Shown in pieces: positions 35,095 through 48,900 of a stretch of DNA of 64,000 nucleotides. Location: the NCBI RefSeq assembly GCF_051014445.1, contig NC_135140.1:18097501-18161500 (forward strand), given 5' to 3'. The notes under the pieces are model-generated. The model had not been told where the DNA came from. It did not search any database and was given only the letters and a program-made list of their open reading frames with translations. The translations under genes and the position numbers were made by a program. The number at the start of each line of letters is the position of its first letter. Position 1 is the first letter of the stretch. The stretch is from Colletes latitarsis. Lineage: Eukaryota > Arthropoda > Insecta > Hymenoptera > Colletidae.

Positions 35095-36907
35095 GAATCG
35101 ACACGTGACTGGATGGAATCCACCTCTCATAATGCAAATGCATGACACACAAATAGAGATCATAGCTGACTCAGTGACTTGGAATAAGAAAGCCGAAACG
35201 GATGATTTAATGGCAATTAGCCTGGTCCAGCCAACTGTTCTCGAGGATTTATCCGACATACCGGCAAAACGTCGTCTACCTTGCACCCACGCTTCCGGGA
35301 CAAGCCCCCAAAGCTCCCTACTTATCGATCCGTCGAGTTATTAGGCTCCTCGGAATCACGCGAACGATTCCAGCTGCTAGAATCGCGGATGCTGGCGACA
35401 GGTGATTTACAATAGGCTCCTACGAAATAAGATAAAGGCCGTGATCGAAGATGATTTACGCCAACGCCAGGACGAAGCTAATGGCGCGAATATTGCTGGT
35501 CGTTAGTCGGTTTTCATCCCGATGAGCCCCGTGCGAAGCGGCAGCCAGCCTCGCTTCGCGGGCCATCGGGCTATCGTCACGTATCGCGGCACCCTCGTCG
35601 GTCGGACGCGTGCCTCCTGATGACCCACATGCAATAAAAGAGATACACCCGTTATCGGGAGATCCCTTTCGGCGATAACTTTTTATCGATCTCGATCGAA
35701 CGTTGCTGGTTCCCACGATTATGAAAACGTTGACACCCACGCCGTGAGTGACAACTGAATTCCCCATGGTTTACAGTAACGTTTGTCGAACTTTTTTGAT
35801 CACCTCTTACTGAAATTACATCGACAGACTGCAGATGATAGATTACAGACTGTCTTCGTTTTAAAAATCAACACTAAGTAAGATAATTCAGTCGAGATTG
35901 AGGGGTTAAAGGGGAACAAAATGTTGAGAAAAAGTCATGCATCAAATTGTGAGAGGATCCTTGTAAGGAGGCTTTAATCTTTGACTTCAACAATGGATTA
36001 TGGTCATAAGTGGTCAACAACTCACTTAGAATGACCTTGGGTTGCGTTCGTACTAGTCTTAAGAATTTCAATCGACAGAATTGGAAGACAATCGGGTTGG
36101 GTGTCCTAGTTTCTGCCCGAGCGTCGCGACGTATCGCAGTAAACGACGATAACGATTAAATGGTGGCGAGAAGAACAATATCTAATGACGTCAGTGCGCA
36201 TAGATCTCCAAATCTCTGGACCTAAATTGGTCGAAATTGATGAAATTTTGGACCTTCGACTATTATAATTCTATGGATATTCTTAGAGAACTTGGTCGTT
36301 AATTTTTCATTATCCTGAGAGACTTTGGTGTCAGTCATTGGCGATATCATCTTCCTCCTCCACTTCAAGCTTTAATGTTTAGTTTACGTTCGTTACGTCC
36401 GCGAAAGTGAAAATCCATGTTGTTTGTCAAATTGGACGCGATAAGTTTCGGATACTTGTATTTGATTGCGTTATCGTCAATGACAAGGGAGTTATATTAG
36501 CGATTGGATTGATCAATAGAGATTAGCATTTATAGTGTCGTTCTTTAATCAAAGTTATGGAAGTATGGAACAGCTGCACGCTTGTTATGACAATAATGGA
36601 AAATACATCCGAAGCTACCTTCGTATCTTTTAAGTTACGTGTATATCAGGTCTTTGAGCTGGTATCTTTGCTTAATTCTGTGATCTAAACCCAATCCTAT
36701 TTTATTCCTTTCCGTGTTTACCAGCGAAAATACACGAACGATACAGGATAAACGCGCGTAATTACTCGACACGATGATACATTAATCATCATCGACGCCC
36801 ACGCGATCGTTTGCTTCGTAATTGCATTTTCCAATTAGAATATTAAATTCGCGATCATGTAACTTGTTTATTCGTGCGATAAAATGATTTATCGACGGTA
36901 TTTCCAT

Positions 36908-37040
36908 TAAAATGAGCCCAAACACGATAGCATTCGGATCATTTTCAATTATTCATCCTCAAAATTATTTCTGAAAAATTCTCGAATACGTACAAACAAA
37001 ACTACTACGAATAAGGTCGTGTTGGGATTCATTTTTGCGA
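36908..37040. repeat. MITE-like inverted repeat, AACACGA family
   Basis: The left arm AAAATGAGCCCAAACACGA and the right arm (reverse complement AAAATGAATCCCAACACGA) face each other about 100 bp apart. The same arm sequence bounds the element at 55953-56102 in the allatostatin intron. Confidence 0.65.
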
Positions 37041-39971
37041 GAAAAACCTTACTAATCCACAGACGATACTTTAACAAAGATATAATAGGCAATGTACGAA
37101 TTTAGTATGTACTGTCACATCAATGGGCGCGAAGCATCGCTTTCAAGTTCGGTGACCGAGCACGTGTAACACGATACGCGCTCGTTTCTGGTTCACGCGT
37201 GGCTGGGTGTCCACTTCGGGATAAAGAAAATCGATCCCTGGGACGAATTCGTGTCCAACCCCGGTTACATGCGAATTTCGGATGCCGAAATGTTGCATGT
37301 AACCGAGCACCACCGCGATTCTTCGAAAAACTGTAGACAACAGAGGGCAGAACTTTTCGCGAAACAAAAAAAATGACACGAAAACGATCAGGACACCGAG
37401 CGAGAGCATATTATTGCGTCGGCTTACTTTGTACGAGGGGTTCAATCAAAAATGCAATGTCGTAGGAAGCCCGCGCGAAAGTGTATCACGGGGAAGACCA
37501 ACAGAAAGGAAACTCAATTTCGCGCGAAACGCATACGCGGCGGACAGTGCAACTTATATTGCATACATGGAGGGGTGAGGGAGTCGTGGAGTGGGGCAAT
37601 ATCGAGAGAAAAGGGAGGATACACGCGTCTGGCTGATGCGGCGGGTAACGTCGGGAAATATTATTACGCGATGATCGCGAGGCGTGCGTTCGTTTTTACG
37701 CGCGAGACGCTCGCGAAATTCCTGACATTTTCCAGCTGCGATTTTTCGTCGCTGACGGAAATCCCTTTTCGCGTTTCACTTTCGGGGAACCGTTGCTCTG
37801 GAAACTACATACGTGTTTCTATCAAAGCCAGCGCAGGGTGAAAATGGAATGTTACACGGCGAAAATTATTCGAGAATTTTTTCTAAAAGTCTGCTGAAAT
37901 ATTCTCTTTCGAAGCTTTCGTATGCAGATGTTATCGATCCCTGCTCACTGCCGCGATTAAAAACTTCGTAGTATTTAATCTCGATACATCTGAGATTTTT
38001 GGTTCTTAAGAGAATCTACCTTGTTTAAACGAATATGGAATTTTGCTAAGTGTGAATCGTCGCTAAGTGTCGGTCGTTCACCTCCCGAGGGTCATTCCAT
38101 GCATATCGCTTGCACCGTTGGACAGCCAAAAGAAAAACAAACACCGACCCCACTCCCCGCGATGATACTGTTTGACGAGAGCCATCTTGAAATTGTGTTT
38201 TCATAGCCGCTCAAACGAGCTGGAAAAAAATCGTTGGAAAATCGCGCCGCCTTTTACCGCGAACTGTTGAAGCAAATGTCGTTTGACGCACATCGTTTTC
38301 CCCCGAAAGAGACCGTGTCATTGTTCGTGTGACAGGTTCTACGTATAGCAAAAAAAAGGAAAACCAACAACTTTCCGAGCGTTCATTTCGTATTATACGA
38401 AACATATCCGAGCCCCGTTAGGTTAGGTCGATTTTTTGCATAGAACTGTTAACAGACAGGTTATAAATCTTAAGCATTATCAGTTCAGTCAATTTCTTCG
38501 TTTTGGATTACCTACACTCTGTTATTTAATCTTTGGGTATACAGAACTGGGAATAGCCACACGTGCTCTATTACTTATATGTGTACTTTGGCTAACCTAA
38601 CCTCCACTGCGAGCATTATGAAGCTTCTTTCAAAATCGCCTGCTTTTGAATCGGAAATTTATAAAGCAATATTTATATATCCTTTACTATCACATTTTGG
38701 GGTAAAATAAATATTATATGGCCTAATATTTATTTAAATATTGCAAAATTTCAAGGAATAGGAAAAATATATTAAAAATAGAGATCGTTAAAAAACTATT
38801 TTCTGCTTTGGAGGTTAGAAAGTGTAGTTTGCCATTAAGACCCGCGATATCGATCTTGAATAATAAGCGGGAAACCGTGTAAAATGGCCGACCGGCTTAT
38901 ATATTAAAACCTCGTACACGTTAATGCATTACGTAGTATGTCTTACATCGTGAAGTGGGCAGGAAAACTTTTTCGATATGCTGTCGCTTCGACTAATAAA
39001 GTTCGAGAGGTAGGGTGAGGTTAGAAATGTCCCAAGAGCCGCCATTTTCTCAAAGGAACGAAATAAAATGTCGCTGCGATATTGAAATCGTTATAGTCCT
39101 CGATTTTTATTTTTAACTCATGCTAATTTTAAGCGCGATGCATTTCGAAGATTACAGCTACTCGGATGACGAATTTCTCGATCTTCGATAGGAGCATTTA
39201 GTACTTTCGAGTGAAATTGCTCTTAATACGCAAGGGTTGCCTAACGAAGTTGCTATCGTTAATTGAAATCGACCGTTTTGGACGCAAATGGCTCCTTATC
39301 CGCTACTATAGTTCAAGAAACATTGGAACTTTTCTGGGATTGGTAACGATTAAGCTTGCAATATTGTCGCTAAAACTCCGTTGACCCGATTGAGCTTGTT
39401 TGTTAGATGATTTCAATCTCTCGACTTTTATAGCATGCGTGATTATAGTAACAATTTTGTATTTTGTAATAGTAACGATCTTGGTCGTTTAGGGACATTT
39501 TTTTCGAAAGCTGGATACGGCCAACCACGTGCCCCAGACTGCTGGATTTCCCCGTTGCTCGTAAAGTAAAAAAACTCGTAAACGCTTGGTCGCGAAAAAC
39601 CCTACGAAAGACGAACAACAAATCCGCGTGATCAACGTTTTCATGTTTATGCAGCCGCCAGGAGCACGTGCTGGAGATGGAAACGTGTCCACATTTTTTT
39701 TCCGTTAAGGTTGTAAAATTTTTAACACCTTTTTTCGCCTGAAGTTACACGCGATATACCACGTGGTTCAAATAAAATATTACGAACTGTTTTCATAAAG
39801 ATGTCGACTGCATTTTTGTTCATCAAATGGACCGGGTGACTAATATTTTTATATAGAAACTTGCCATTCGACGCAAATTAACTACTTACTTGTCAATAAT
39901 TGTTGACTGCAACGTTGGACGAAGTTATTTACGATGGGAATGACAGTACGATCATTTTGCATGAAAAAGTG

Positions 39972-40305
39972 AGTCGAATATGTGGAATAAAATTTTTTCG
40001 TACGACGCTTCGTTTTCGAGAAAATTGATTTTCAAAATTTTTGGGGCACGTTCGCGATTAAGTATGACTTGCGTGACTATTAATCGTTATTACTATTTAC
40101 GTTGGCGTTCTTAAATATTAATTGCCCTCTAACTAGTTAGAAACAATAATACCATGACAACTGTAACACATAGAAATATGCAACGCAAGTAGAAATAACG
40201 ATCAATGGTCAGATGCGTATCCCACGAATCTTCTAAATTAATTTTCTCGAAAACAAAGTGTCGTACGCAAAAACTTTATTCTATATTTTTTACACAGTTT
40301 TTTAT
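39972..40305. repeat. Inverted pair of a dispersed repeat
   Basis: The left arm (39972-40038) and right arm (40238-40305) are reverse complements over about 60 bp, centred on TTTTCTCGAAAAC and GTCGTACG. Single related copies occur near 34083-34160, 48185-48300, 50430-50515 and 59885-59945. No coding sequence lies between the arms. Confidence 0.7.
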
Positions 40306-41353
40306 GTAGAATCATTATACTGGAGCTTGCATTAACAACTATCGGGTGTCCTGCATATTTAGAGTTTTTCTGGAAATCAGGAGTACCTACATAACATGAC
40401 ATCTCTTTTTCTATTATAATTATAATTAAATTACATCCAATACTACATTTAACATTTATAAAAACGAATGTTAGCGATTATATTTAATTTCATGCAAAGC
40501 TTATTGAAACGCGGTTCGTTTTTAGACGTAATATTAAACTTCGCAAATTATTTATGTTTCTACTGGAGAATAATTTAAGGAATAAATTAGTTCCAGTTTA
40601 TCGTAGCATAGATTTCGCAAATGTACTGCAATTAGTTGTTTTACAATTTAATTAACCAACGTCAGAGATTTCCACTGAAACCGTGAATGTTCCAACTCGT
40701 GAGGGCTGAAAACAGCCGAGTTGGCATTTCGAGTGGAAAGGGTGAGACGATCGACCTGTTGCCTGCGCCGTGGAAAGCGAAAAAGCGAGGAGTAAAGAGG
40801 ACAAAAATACGTACGAAACGACGGATCATGCGTGGGTGTACTGTCGTTGAAAAGGATGGCAGAATGGGAAGAGGGATGATCTACGAAAATGCATATATGC
40901 GTGTCAGGTGGTCCACGAGATAGGTACAGTGTGTCGTCACTAGTGATAGGTTCGAGACTCTCTGAATCGCTTCAAATTTCAAACAAATTTTGGAAACTTA
41001 ATGCCAGCAATCACCAACATAGCTTCGATTTCTTATTCTTATCAAAATTAATATTTGGGGAGCTTTTTGAGTCGCTAATTGCAAACTTAGATTAAAATTT
41101 TTTTACTTTGGAATGTTCGATTCAATATGGCAGGCCAAAAACTCAAAATTTTTTTATTTAAGCGAAGTTGGTACCTAGGGTATTTTGGTGATTGATTCCA
41201 ATGCAGTTAAAAGGGGTGTCGTAAATTTAATCTCAAATAATAATTGGTAATGTGCTTTCTAAATTAAATTAAGGGTTCTAGGGACCGTATGTGCTAGTAA
41301 TATACTGATTGTAATATAGAGTACCACAATTCAGCAGTCGTTTGTAATACGAT

Positions 41354-41608
41354 GTGGCTATCTTCTATAACTTCTGTGGAAGGAACTGGATGGGTGGGTT
41401 CATTACAGTACACGAAGCCTCGAGAGCATCTGTGACGAGTATTGCACGAGACATGAAACAATACACGAGAAAAGACAATCCAAAACTTGGATACCAGAAT
41501 GGCGGGCTGTCGCCAGTCACTGAAACAATGGACTATACATTCAGAAGGATGTTCAAGAATAAGAAATATTATCGGAATGTCTTCTTAAAAGAAGCTAAGC
41601 AAACGTAA
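41354..41608 (+). CDS. Weak candidate exon, unknown product
   Basis: An open frame of up to 84 codons ends ...KQT and then TAA. It contains DNPKLGYQNGGLSPVTETMD and RRMFKNKKYYRNVF, which read like protein rather than repeat. An AATAAA follows at about 41667. There is no good start context, no signal peptide and no recognised family. It could be a terminal exon (an acceptor-like TCATTACAG lies near 41401-41409), a decayed retrocopy or chance. Confidence 0.2.
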   Translation: MAIFYNFCGRNWMGGFITVHEASRASVTSIARDMKQYTRKDNPKLGYQNGGLSPVTETMDYTFRRMFKNKKYYRNVFLKEAKQT

Positions 41609-42791
41609 AATGTAATTAGGTGTATCGAATAATACTGGACTGGTCATTTCTATCAAATACTTTATAATAAATTTCTACTTTAAGTCCAACTTTGATAAAG
41701 CATTCCCATAATCCCATGTATCATAGTCTATCGCCAGAGGTGAGTGCACAAGCACCACCCCAAAGTTTGAAGCTGTTTGAAACTAACTGAAAATTAAATA
41801 CTATAAAAGTTGAAGTGATATTTGTCCTCTCACTAAATTAAAATTCCTTTTCTGTGGTAAAAGGGACATCTGGAAATTCTGAGCTTCCTAATTAAACGGC
41901 GTATTTGCCTCTTCAAACCAACGATAGACAACTTACACATATCCCTATCGTGTTAATAGTTTTGTTTTCCACAGAAAAGGACACCTTCTCCCCTACAGGT
42001 TCCAAGCTTCTTAGCTAACTAGTGGCTTATCGCTTTAGACCCTGTAACCAACCGCTTAAACTATCCAACAAGTTATGTGCTCAGAGAATTTGGCGACCGT
42101 TAGAGGCGTGTCGGCGATTTGACCTATGGCGCTAGCAATTACACTCAATAATCAACCAGCAGAAGTCGAACTGCACTTTACCGATCATTTTACTAAACTT
42201 TAAATACAATTTAGATTGATTGGGAAGACATCATGCAATCTCAAACTACTTCCAACCATCAAGCACCCCAATTGTACTCAACATCCACCCGATGGAAGTA
42301 CAATTACACTTTTACCAAAATCTTTAACTAAATCTATTCAACATCCCATTAATTCATACTAATAAAAAAAACACGTGGTCAACTTGCACAATGACTCAAT
42401 CCCAAACTTCTCAAATCTCTCTGAACCCTGTCAAACGACAATTTCAGTGTTAAAATTTTTATTATTTAAAACAAAAACAGCTACTTATAATCGGTGCACC
42501 GGTCTCTCTATGGTTTAGTGCTTCGAACGTTAGAACCAACTGTCCCCCAACTATCGAACACGTTACTTAGAGAAGTTTGCTTCCGTTAAAGGGTTCGGAG
42601 TGATTCGAGCCATAACGCGAGACCAACTTGCTCGAAGCTCGCTACGGAGAGAATTGAATGCCCATGGTCGACGTCGGACCGCGCGTATGCGCAAACGGAA
42701 GGAAACGCCGCGGGTGGAAGACAGGACCGCGAACAGAGGCATAGGGGATGCCCAAGACGGAAAGAGACAGTACCATCACCGCTCACACACG

Positions 42792-42997
42792 TATAAAGGG
42801 TGGCGTCGCGATACCCTGCTCACCATTCCCGCGTAGACAGCTAAGTTGCGGTGTCCAGCGTCGTCCAGTCAACCCTGACGTTCCTTCAGCTGCAAGTCAC
42901 GTGAGGACCCATCCAGCCCCATTCGCGAGAGCCAAACCGGCGGTCTGCGATTCCCCGAGGACCACCGACACGTCCCGTCGCTTTTGCCCAGCAACAG
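42792..42997 (+). promoter_or_regulatory. TATA promoter and ATG-free leader exon, possibly of allatostatin A
   Basis: TATAAAG at 42792-42798 is followed by about 170 bp of GC-rich sequence lacking any ATG, ending at the good donor CAACAG|GTGAGC (exon end 42997). This is the structure of a non-coding first exon. The next plus-strand exon with a leader acceptor and a start codon that I recognise is allatostatin A: the acceptor TCTGTTCAG lies about 20 bp upstream of its ATG at 55617. The link would imply an intron of about 12.6 kb and is inferred from order, strand and splice sites only. Confidence 0.5.
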
Positions 42998-45900
42998 GTG
43001 AGCGGCTTCTTTCTTCAAAAGACGCGATTCCATCCATGGATTAGGCAGACACCCGATCAGTGTACCTTCGAGCCCTCTATTCCGCGATACGTGACGTCCA
43101 AGTGCTTCTTAAAATCGAAATTACCACCCTTCGAACTTCCACAGTGTCGTCGATATTCATTTTCTAATATTTTCATCCATAAAATTTGCGTAAATATTCC
43201 GCGTAACGTAAGTGTTCGCCAATTGTATATCCAAAATGACGGGTGTTCGCTGGAACTTTTATAGTCAGGGTAGTGGTCTCTATGACTCACTTTTGGGAAT
43301 ATTTAATTTTCATTTGTATGTCTAGTTGTCCAAGTGTTTTTCAAAACGTCTTTCTACTGTGCTAGGGTAGTAATAATAAGCTGTCGTTGAAGTGGTACCT
43401 GATTAGAAATTGAAATTGAAATCTGACGAACAGTAAACGAGCCTGTAACTCCAGTAAAAATCCAGTTTGGAAACATTGACACTGTAGTGTTTTTAATTTC
43501 GAAAACCAAAGTAGCTTTTCGAAGTGATATCTGATTACAAATAAAAATTTCCACCGTGTTCAGTTAGTGTATTGTAAAATTGATATTTTGGAAATGTTGG
43601 AAGAGTTCGTACAAGTTTCTATAATCTGGTAATAAAAAGAAAACTGTACTACGATTTGATCGACTCGAGAAACTGTAAACTCTATATTCGACACAATGGA
43701 AACATACAAGGATTATTGGCGCTCTCGTAACGAAATTTCTTTCCAGTCGATTTAGTTCCGACTCACGTCACAAAGCGCCGGGAATATTTCAACGATTTCA
43801 TATCGTTGGTTCGTGATTTAAGTTTACCCCGTCGAGTCGTACGTATTTTCACACTGCACGGAACAATCAGGGAAACTCATTTCTGAATGACCCTGGAAAA
43901 TGGGACAAGCACGAGCCGATGGAATATATACTCTTTATTCGATGTTTATTCAACGAAGCTTTTTCAGCGTTCGATATCAAGCGAAATTGAACAATTGCAT
44001 TTCGCGACTTTATTCCACTACTTTTTCCCTTAAATTACGAATAATTCCAACAATTTGTGAATCGATGCGAATATAAGAATATCAAAACTTCGCGCCTAAT
44101 GCCTAAAAATGATAGAATTTAAGCAATTAGTGTAATTCGTAATCGCCTTACGCTTCTCCGTCGTACGCCATTTACTTCTTCGCGCAACAGGTGACCTCTT
44201 TCTGAATCTCATGAATAAAAAACTGCGCCAACTTTCTTGCTCGATTAATTAACGTTACGACCGTTTTAACGCCGTTTTCATTCAGTGTCTCTTCACTTAT
44301 CTTCTCAAAGTTCCTTTCACCAGAATTAAAACAACGCATTTAGAATCTCTCCAAATATCTTCGTTGTTATTATATTTCCTAATTCCTTTTCTATATAACA
44401 TTACTCGTTTTTTATATTTCCCGAAAATTATATTGCAACGATAATAACGACGCGATTCACGCGGTAATAATTTAGTTTGATTACACGGCTGGTCGTTCCT
44501 TTTGACAGCACGCTATCAATTTCCTTAATTTATAGAAAGAGATTGCCCTCTTATTCTGCGAATTAATGAGTAGCTTTGAGTAATCGGGCTCCTTCGAGTT
44601 GCAATCGCAAATAACACAGAAGGATTTTCTATCGACAATATCTCCGAACTATTTTATAATAATTTCACAGAATTTGAATCGCACGTTTCTGTAAACGTCA
44701 CCCCATTGTTTATTGCACAGAACGACTCAGCTCCGCGACTTCGGCCATGGAATTCCCTCGGCGCTCGTTTGTGAACATTTCGAGCCTGCAGCCCAGGCAT
44801 TCTAATGCTTTCCAAGCGTGTAAACGTTGCTTGAGCGTTTAAAGAATTACTTGTGACATTTCAAATTAAGGAAAATAGAACCGTTTTTCTTCAGAATTGC
44901 ACAATTCTCATCTTGAAATGGAACAATAATTTAATTAAGAAGATAGAAATTCACACAAACATATTTTAAAAACATCGATTGACTATCGACGAACTCTAGT
45001 CGCCATATTTGGTCACATCACGTTTTTCAATGCATGCAGCGTGGTTAATTTAGAGTCAAACGCTAAAAAATGAACTACTCAGCAACTTTTACAGTGGAAC
45101 AATTTAGACTACAACAAAATTTTTAAACACACGAAATAAATTAAATAAATAAATTTTCTTCGCGATTTAATTATCGACTCGTACTTACAAAATGTTTTGC
45201 ACGCAGTAATACAGTTAGCAATGGGAAAAACTGTTTGCTATCGGTACATAAACGCAGAATTTTGTTCGAGAAATCAATTTCGAGTCGTAATTTAGTAATT
45301 TAACGTCTGGCAATTGCCAGCAACGAGACTTGGAGTCGCCCGTATCGCTCCAGAGAATCGCGTTCGTTGTTTATGATCATTGTCGCGAGAATTGATATCG
45401 AAACTTCCGTTCCAACGAAGTTCGCGAGCGAAAAAGTCGTCAGCTGCAATCTTTCCGTCGCGAGTCGCTTTTTCATCCTGTGTTCCGACGGCGCCGCCTT
45501 CGATAGGGGGGAGATAACCGAGGGCTTGCAGTCAAACGCGAAAGTTCCGTTGGTCGTTCGGTGTTGTCGAGATACTTGGAATATTAGTTGAAACTTCGGG
45601 TCGACGTGATTGGAAAATATGCAACAACACGTCGTTGTTTGATGCATTTCAAATTACTTGCGCTTTGAAAAATACCTTCGTTCGATAGCGTCAATGTGTC
45701 AAATATATTCCAAAATGGTCCACCATTTATTTTTGGAGCACCCTGCGTATCAATATAAATAGTTTCATCAAATATAATGGAAATCTTTCCGTTAGAAGCT
45801 AAGAGAGTCTATTCCAAGATCGCAGTAGTACGAGTCAACCATTCGACGAAGTAGAATTAGTCGATATTTCTCAGCCCTTGTCCTTACTATCGTTCACATT

Positions 45901-48900
45901 AAAAATACTAATTTGACTAATATTTCAGTTTTGTATCTCAAATTAACATCTCAGTGTAATATTTCAGTATATAACAATATCCCCAATAAGCAAAGACCAC
46001 ATCTATCAGGGTCGACTTCCTTATTTGTTCCTCTTTCACTTTCACCTTTCATAAGATACAGAGATGATACAATGTAAACACGTGTTAGGGCACCGAAATA
46101 CTGAAACATTTACCTGCGATAGGTCGAGTCATTGCTCGGGGCCAGGATGTCGCAGATGTTTATTCATTAGAGTAGCATATGGGACGTGGCCAAATTTAGG
46201 ACGACGGTTCCTTGTGGGTTGCGAAGCCAACATATTAGCGAAGCTTTTTTAGCTAGACGTAGCAGCTCTATGTTCGCGAATTAATTAATGGACGAACTAA
46301 ACAATAATTTCCATCAGAAATCGTGAAGAATTTGTTGAAACTACTTGTACCCCCGATAGTTCTCAAAGTAGAATACCAGAGTCTCGTGAAGGGTGGTTTC
46401 ACCCCTTAAACTTGGGTATCCGCGGCTAAAAATAAACACGTTTCCCTCACACGTAACTGCCATTCGAGCCTACAAAATTTCGTTAGAATCGACGGTGGTC
46501 GGTGGACATTTCTTGTCAGCGACACGAAAACAAATTCAAATTGCTCACCCGTGGGTTCCCGTCGGTCCGTGGCGATAAATCGCGCCGTCGTCCCAATCCA
46601 GGGTGTCACCACGTAATTCGTGTCGCGTGTTCGACAAATTGGGGCGAATATTGCCGGGAAAGAGGCAACGAGGATCGTGTAATAGCCGACGGCGCGTGTG
46701 CGTTGCGGCATCTCCCGAAAAAACCGATGCTTCGCGAGCCTGGCACGAGAAAAATAAAAGATAATGGAAGGAACGGCGCCGTAGGGGTGGCACGGTAAAA
46801 GACAAAAGGAAAAGAGAAACGCGCTGATCAAGCGTGGTTATTAGAGCCGCGTTATTGCCGGACTTTTTGCAGCTTATAAGCTCTGCACTCGCGCGGGTAT
46901 AACACGCGCTATTACTTCTAGCTGCCGCATTATTTCACGCGAATGAAATCCGAAACTGGGCTAATCAGGTCGGGTTCAGCCACGGTCGAAACAATCCACG
47001 TCCCGCCAGGTTTACTTACGGAACTGTCGTTTAGTCGTGTATGCGTTTCGATGTATTTGGCATCGTTGCGCGCCCGATTCTGCTCGCGTCAGGTTTCTCG
47101 GCCGGAATTACAGTTTTTTGTGTTTAAATGCGGCCTATGCCACGCTGGATACTTGAATATAACACTGGATTTACGACTGGGACGAATTTTAACTTCGGAC
47201 CGATGCGTCTGGGTACCGCCATAACGAGTCATCGTGGGCTATAGAAAATACAAAAAATACGTACAAAGGTGGATGTTAATCCCTTGAAACAGATTCCAGG
47301 ACATTTTCTCCGATGTTTGTCGATATCCCCGTTCATGGGAGATTTCTAAGTTATGACGAAAGGTCATAACTTGCGAATTGACTTTATTTCTAACGAAATA
47401 TATGGAGCAGGGAGGGGGTGGAGAGGGTCGATTTTTCCACGGTGCACTGTAACGAGATTGCTATCGTTTCCGCGGGACCATACCACTGGTAGATAGCAAC
47501 ACGGTTATTGGAAATGCCACGCCGTGCGTGAAATTCGTCGAGCGACGTTCTTTACAACGAGAGTAATATAACGGAACATTGCGATTTTTATGAGTCATCG
47601 TGGTTCTTGCGCCGTCACTGTTTTCGTGCGTCCCCCGCGTTCTTCGTTTGATGTTTCGCGAACGTCGTCGACGTGACATTTATTAAATAGGAATAGCTTA
47701 AAGCGTCGATACATCGCTAACGTCTTTTGTCGTGGATCGACGGAACGTCCGAGCTTGTAACTTCCTACCCCCGGATAAACCCGCGTCGATGTTTCGACGA
47801 TCGCAGGTCGCAGTCGGCGGAAAGGAAAGCCATCGAAAGTTTAATTGAATTAAGTGAAAACACACGTTACCGCGCTCTGCGTCAACAGTCTTTTACTCTC
47901 TAGTTAGAAAGTTGGAGTTGGAAATAATAAACTTAAACTCCTTGGAATTATCGACGTACTAAGACTATCGATCGAGGATTCTGTCTCCATCTTTGGCAAA
48001 GTAGAGCTTGGAAAAAGTTTCCCGGGGGCAAACTTCGTCCTAATCCTGTGCCTCGGTTACAAAATCAACATAAAACCATCAGAGTAACTTCCAACGGGTT
48101 CTGAATGGTGTACGAAGCACTTTGCTCGAAATATTATTTATACGCTTTACGTAATTCGCGATAGAATCGATGATGGTTCGATTCCCAATACAAAAATAAA
48201 CCGATAGTGTACAGTGTGATTTTTTTGTCCGAGTCTTCGTTCGCGAGATAAACGATTTCGAAGATCCAGTGCGCGCGCAGCGTGGCGCCATTGTTGAATA
48301 CGCGTAGCACATGCGTAGATTCGAGGTAAATTATCTTCGAAAGGAAACACCGTACGACAAAAATGTACTCTACAATTTCGACTTATTTTTGGGCAAAGAA
48401 TTCACTCGTCTCAATTTTAAATCGTATTTTGTGTATTCGATATATTCGAGGAATCAGTGCAGAGGCTAGCGAACCGAAGTTATGGAGAACGTCGTAAAGA
48501 ACGACGAGAGGCAGGGGCTCGGTGGTCTAACGAGGTTTAATTTCACGCTAGGGGGCAAGTTTCCCGTCTCTCGGGGGAGGAATATCGAGAAGTGACGTTA
48601 AACTCATTTCCGGACCACGGAGTACGAGTTCTTGTCCACGGGATGGAGATAAGATCGATGGTAATAACGGGAGTAACGTATTCGAACCCTTTCCAAGAGG
48701 GGTCCTGACCGCGTGCAGTTCATCAACAAACCACCCCTTTCGTATTGTTTCATCCGTGGGGGGAACGAAAGGTTTACCCGCCGGGGCTCGAGATTTCGAA
48801 ATTGTTGTTATTTTACAAGGGAACGGATCCTCCTAAACAAACTTCGGTAAGCCATTATTGCATTTGATCGGACTCGATGGATTATATCAATTTCCAAAAT

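Larger units (their letters stand above)
33757..42791. other. Nine-kilobase gene-poor interval
   Basis: No gene with exon structure or domain was recognised, apart from the weak candidate at 41354. Small repeats are described separately: a nested inverted repeat at 35007-35094, a MITE-like copy at 36908-37036 and an inverted pair at 39972-40305. A GC-rich patch near 33996-34160 begins a dispersed ATGGCGCC-containing repeat. Confidence 0.45.

Noticed and set aside
37143..37445. Minus-strand open frame of 100 codons with a hydrophobic N-terminal stretch
   Set aside because: No splice partners, no conserved motif and only one cysteine; the hydrophobic run begins well inside. Insufficient for a secreted-peptide call.
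38405..38425. TTAGGTTAGG-like phrase resembling the insect telomere repeat
   Set aside because: Only two units, and isolated AACCTAACC phrases are scattered elsewhere (for example near 38590 and 23056); too short to be an interstitial telomere array.
46406..46831. Minus-strand open frame of 141 codons
   Set aside because: GC-rich local sequence opens several frames on both strands here; composition is not protein-like and no domain is seen.
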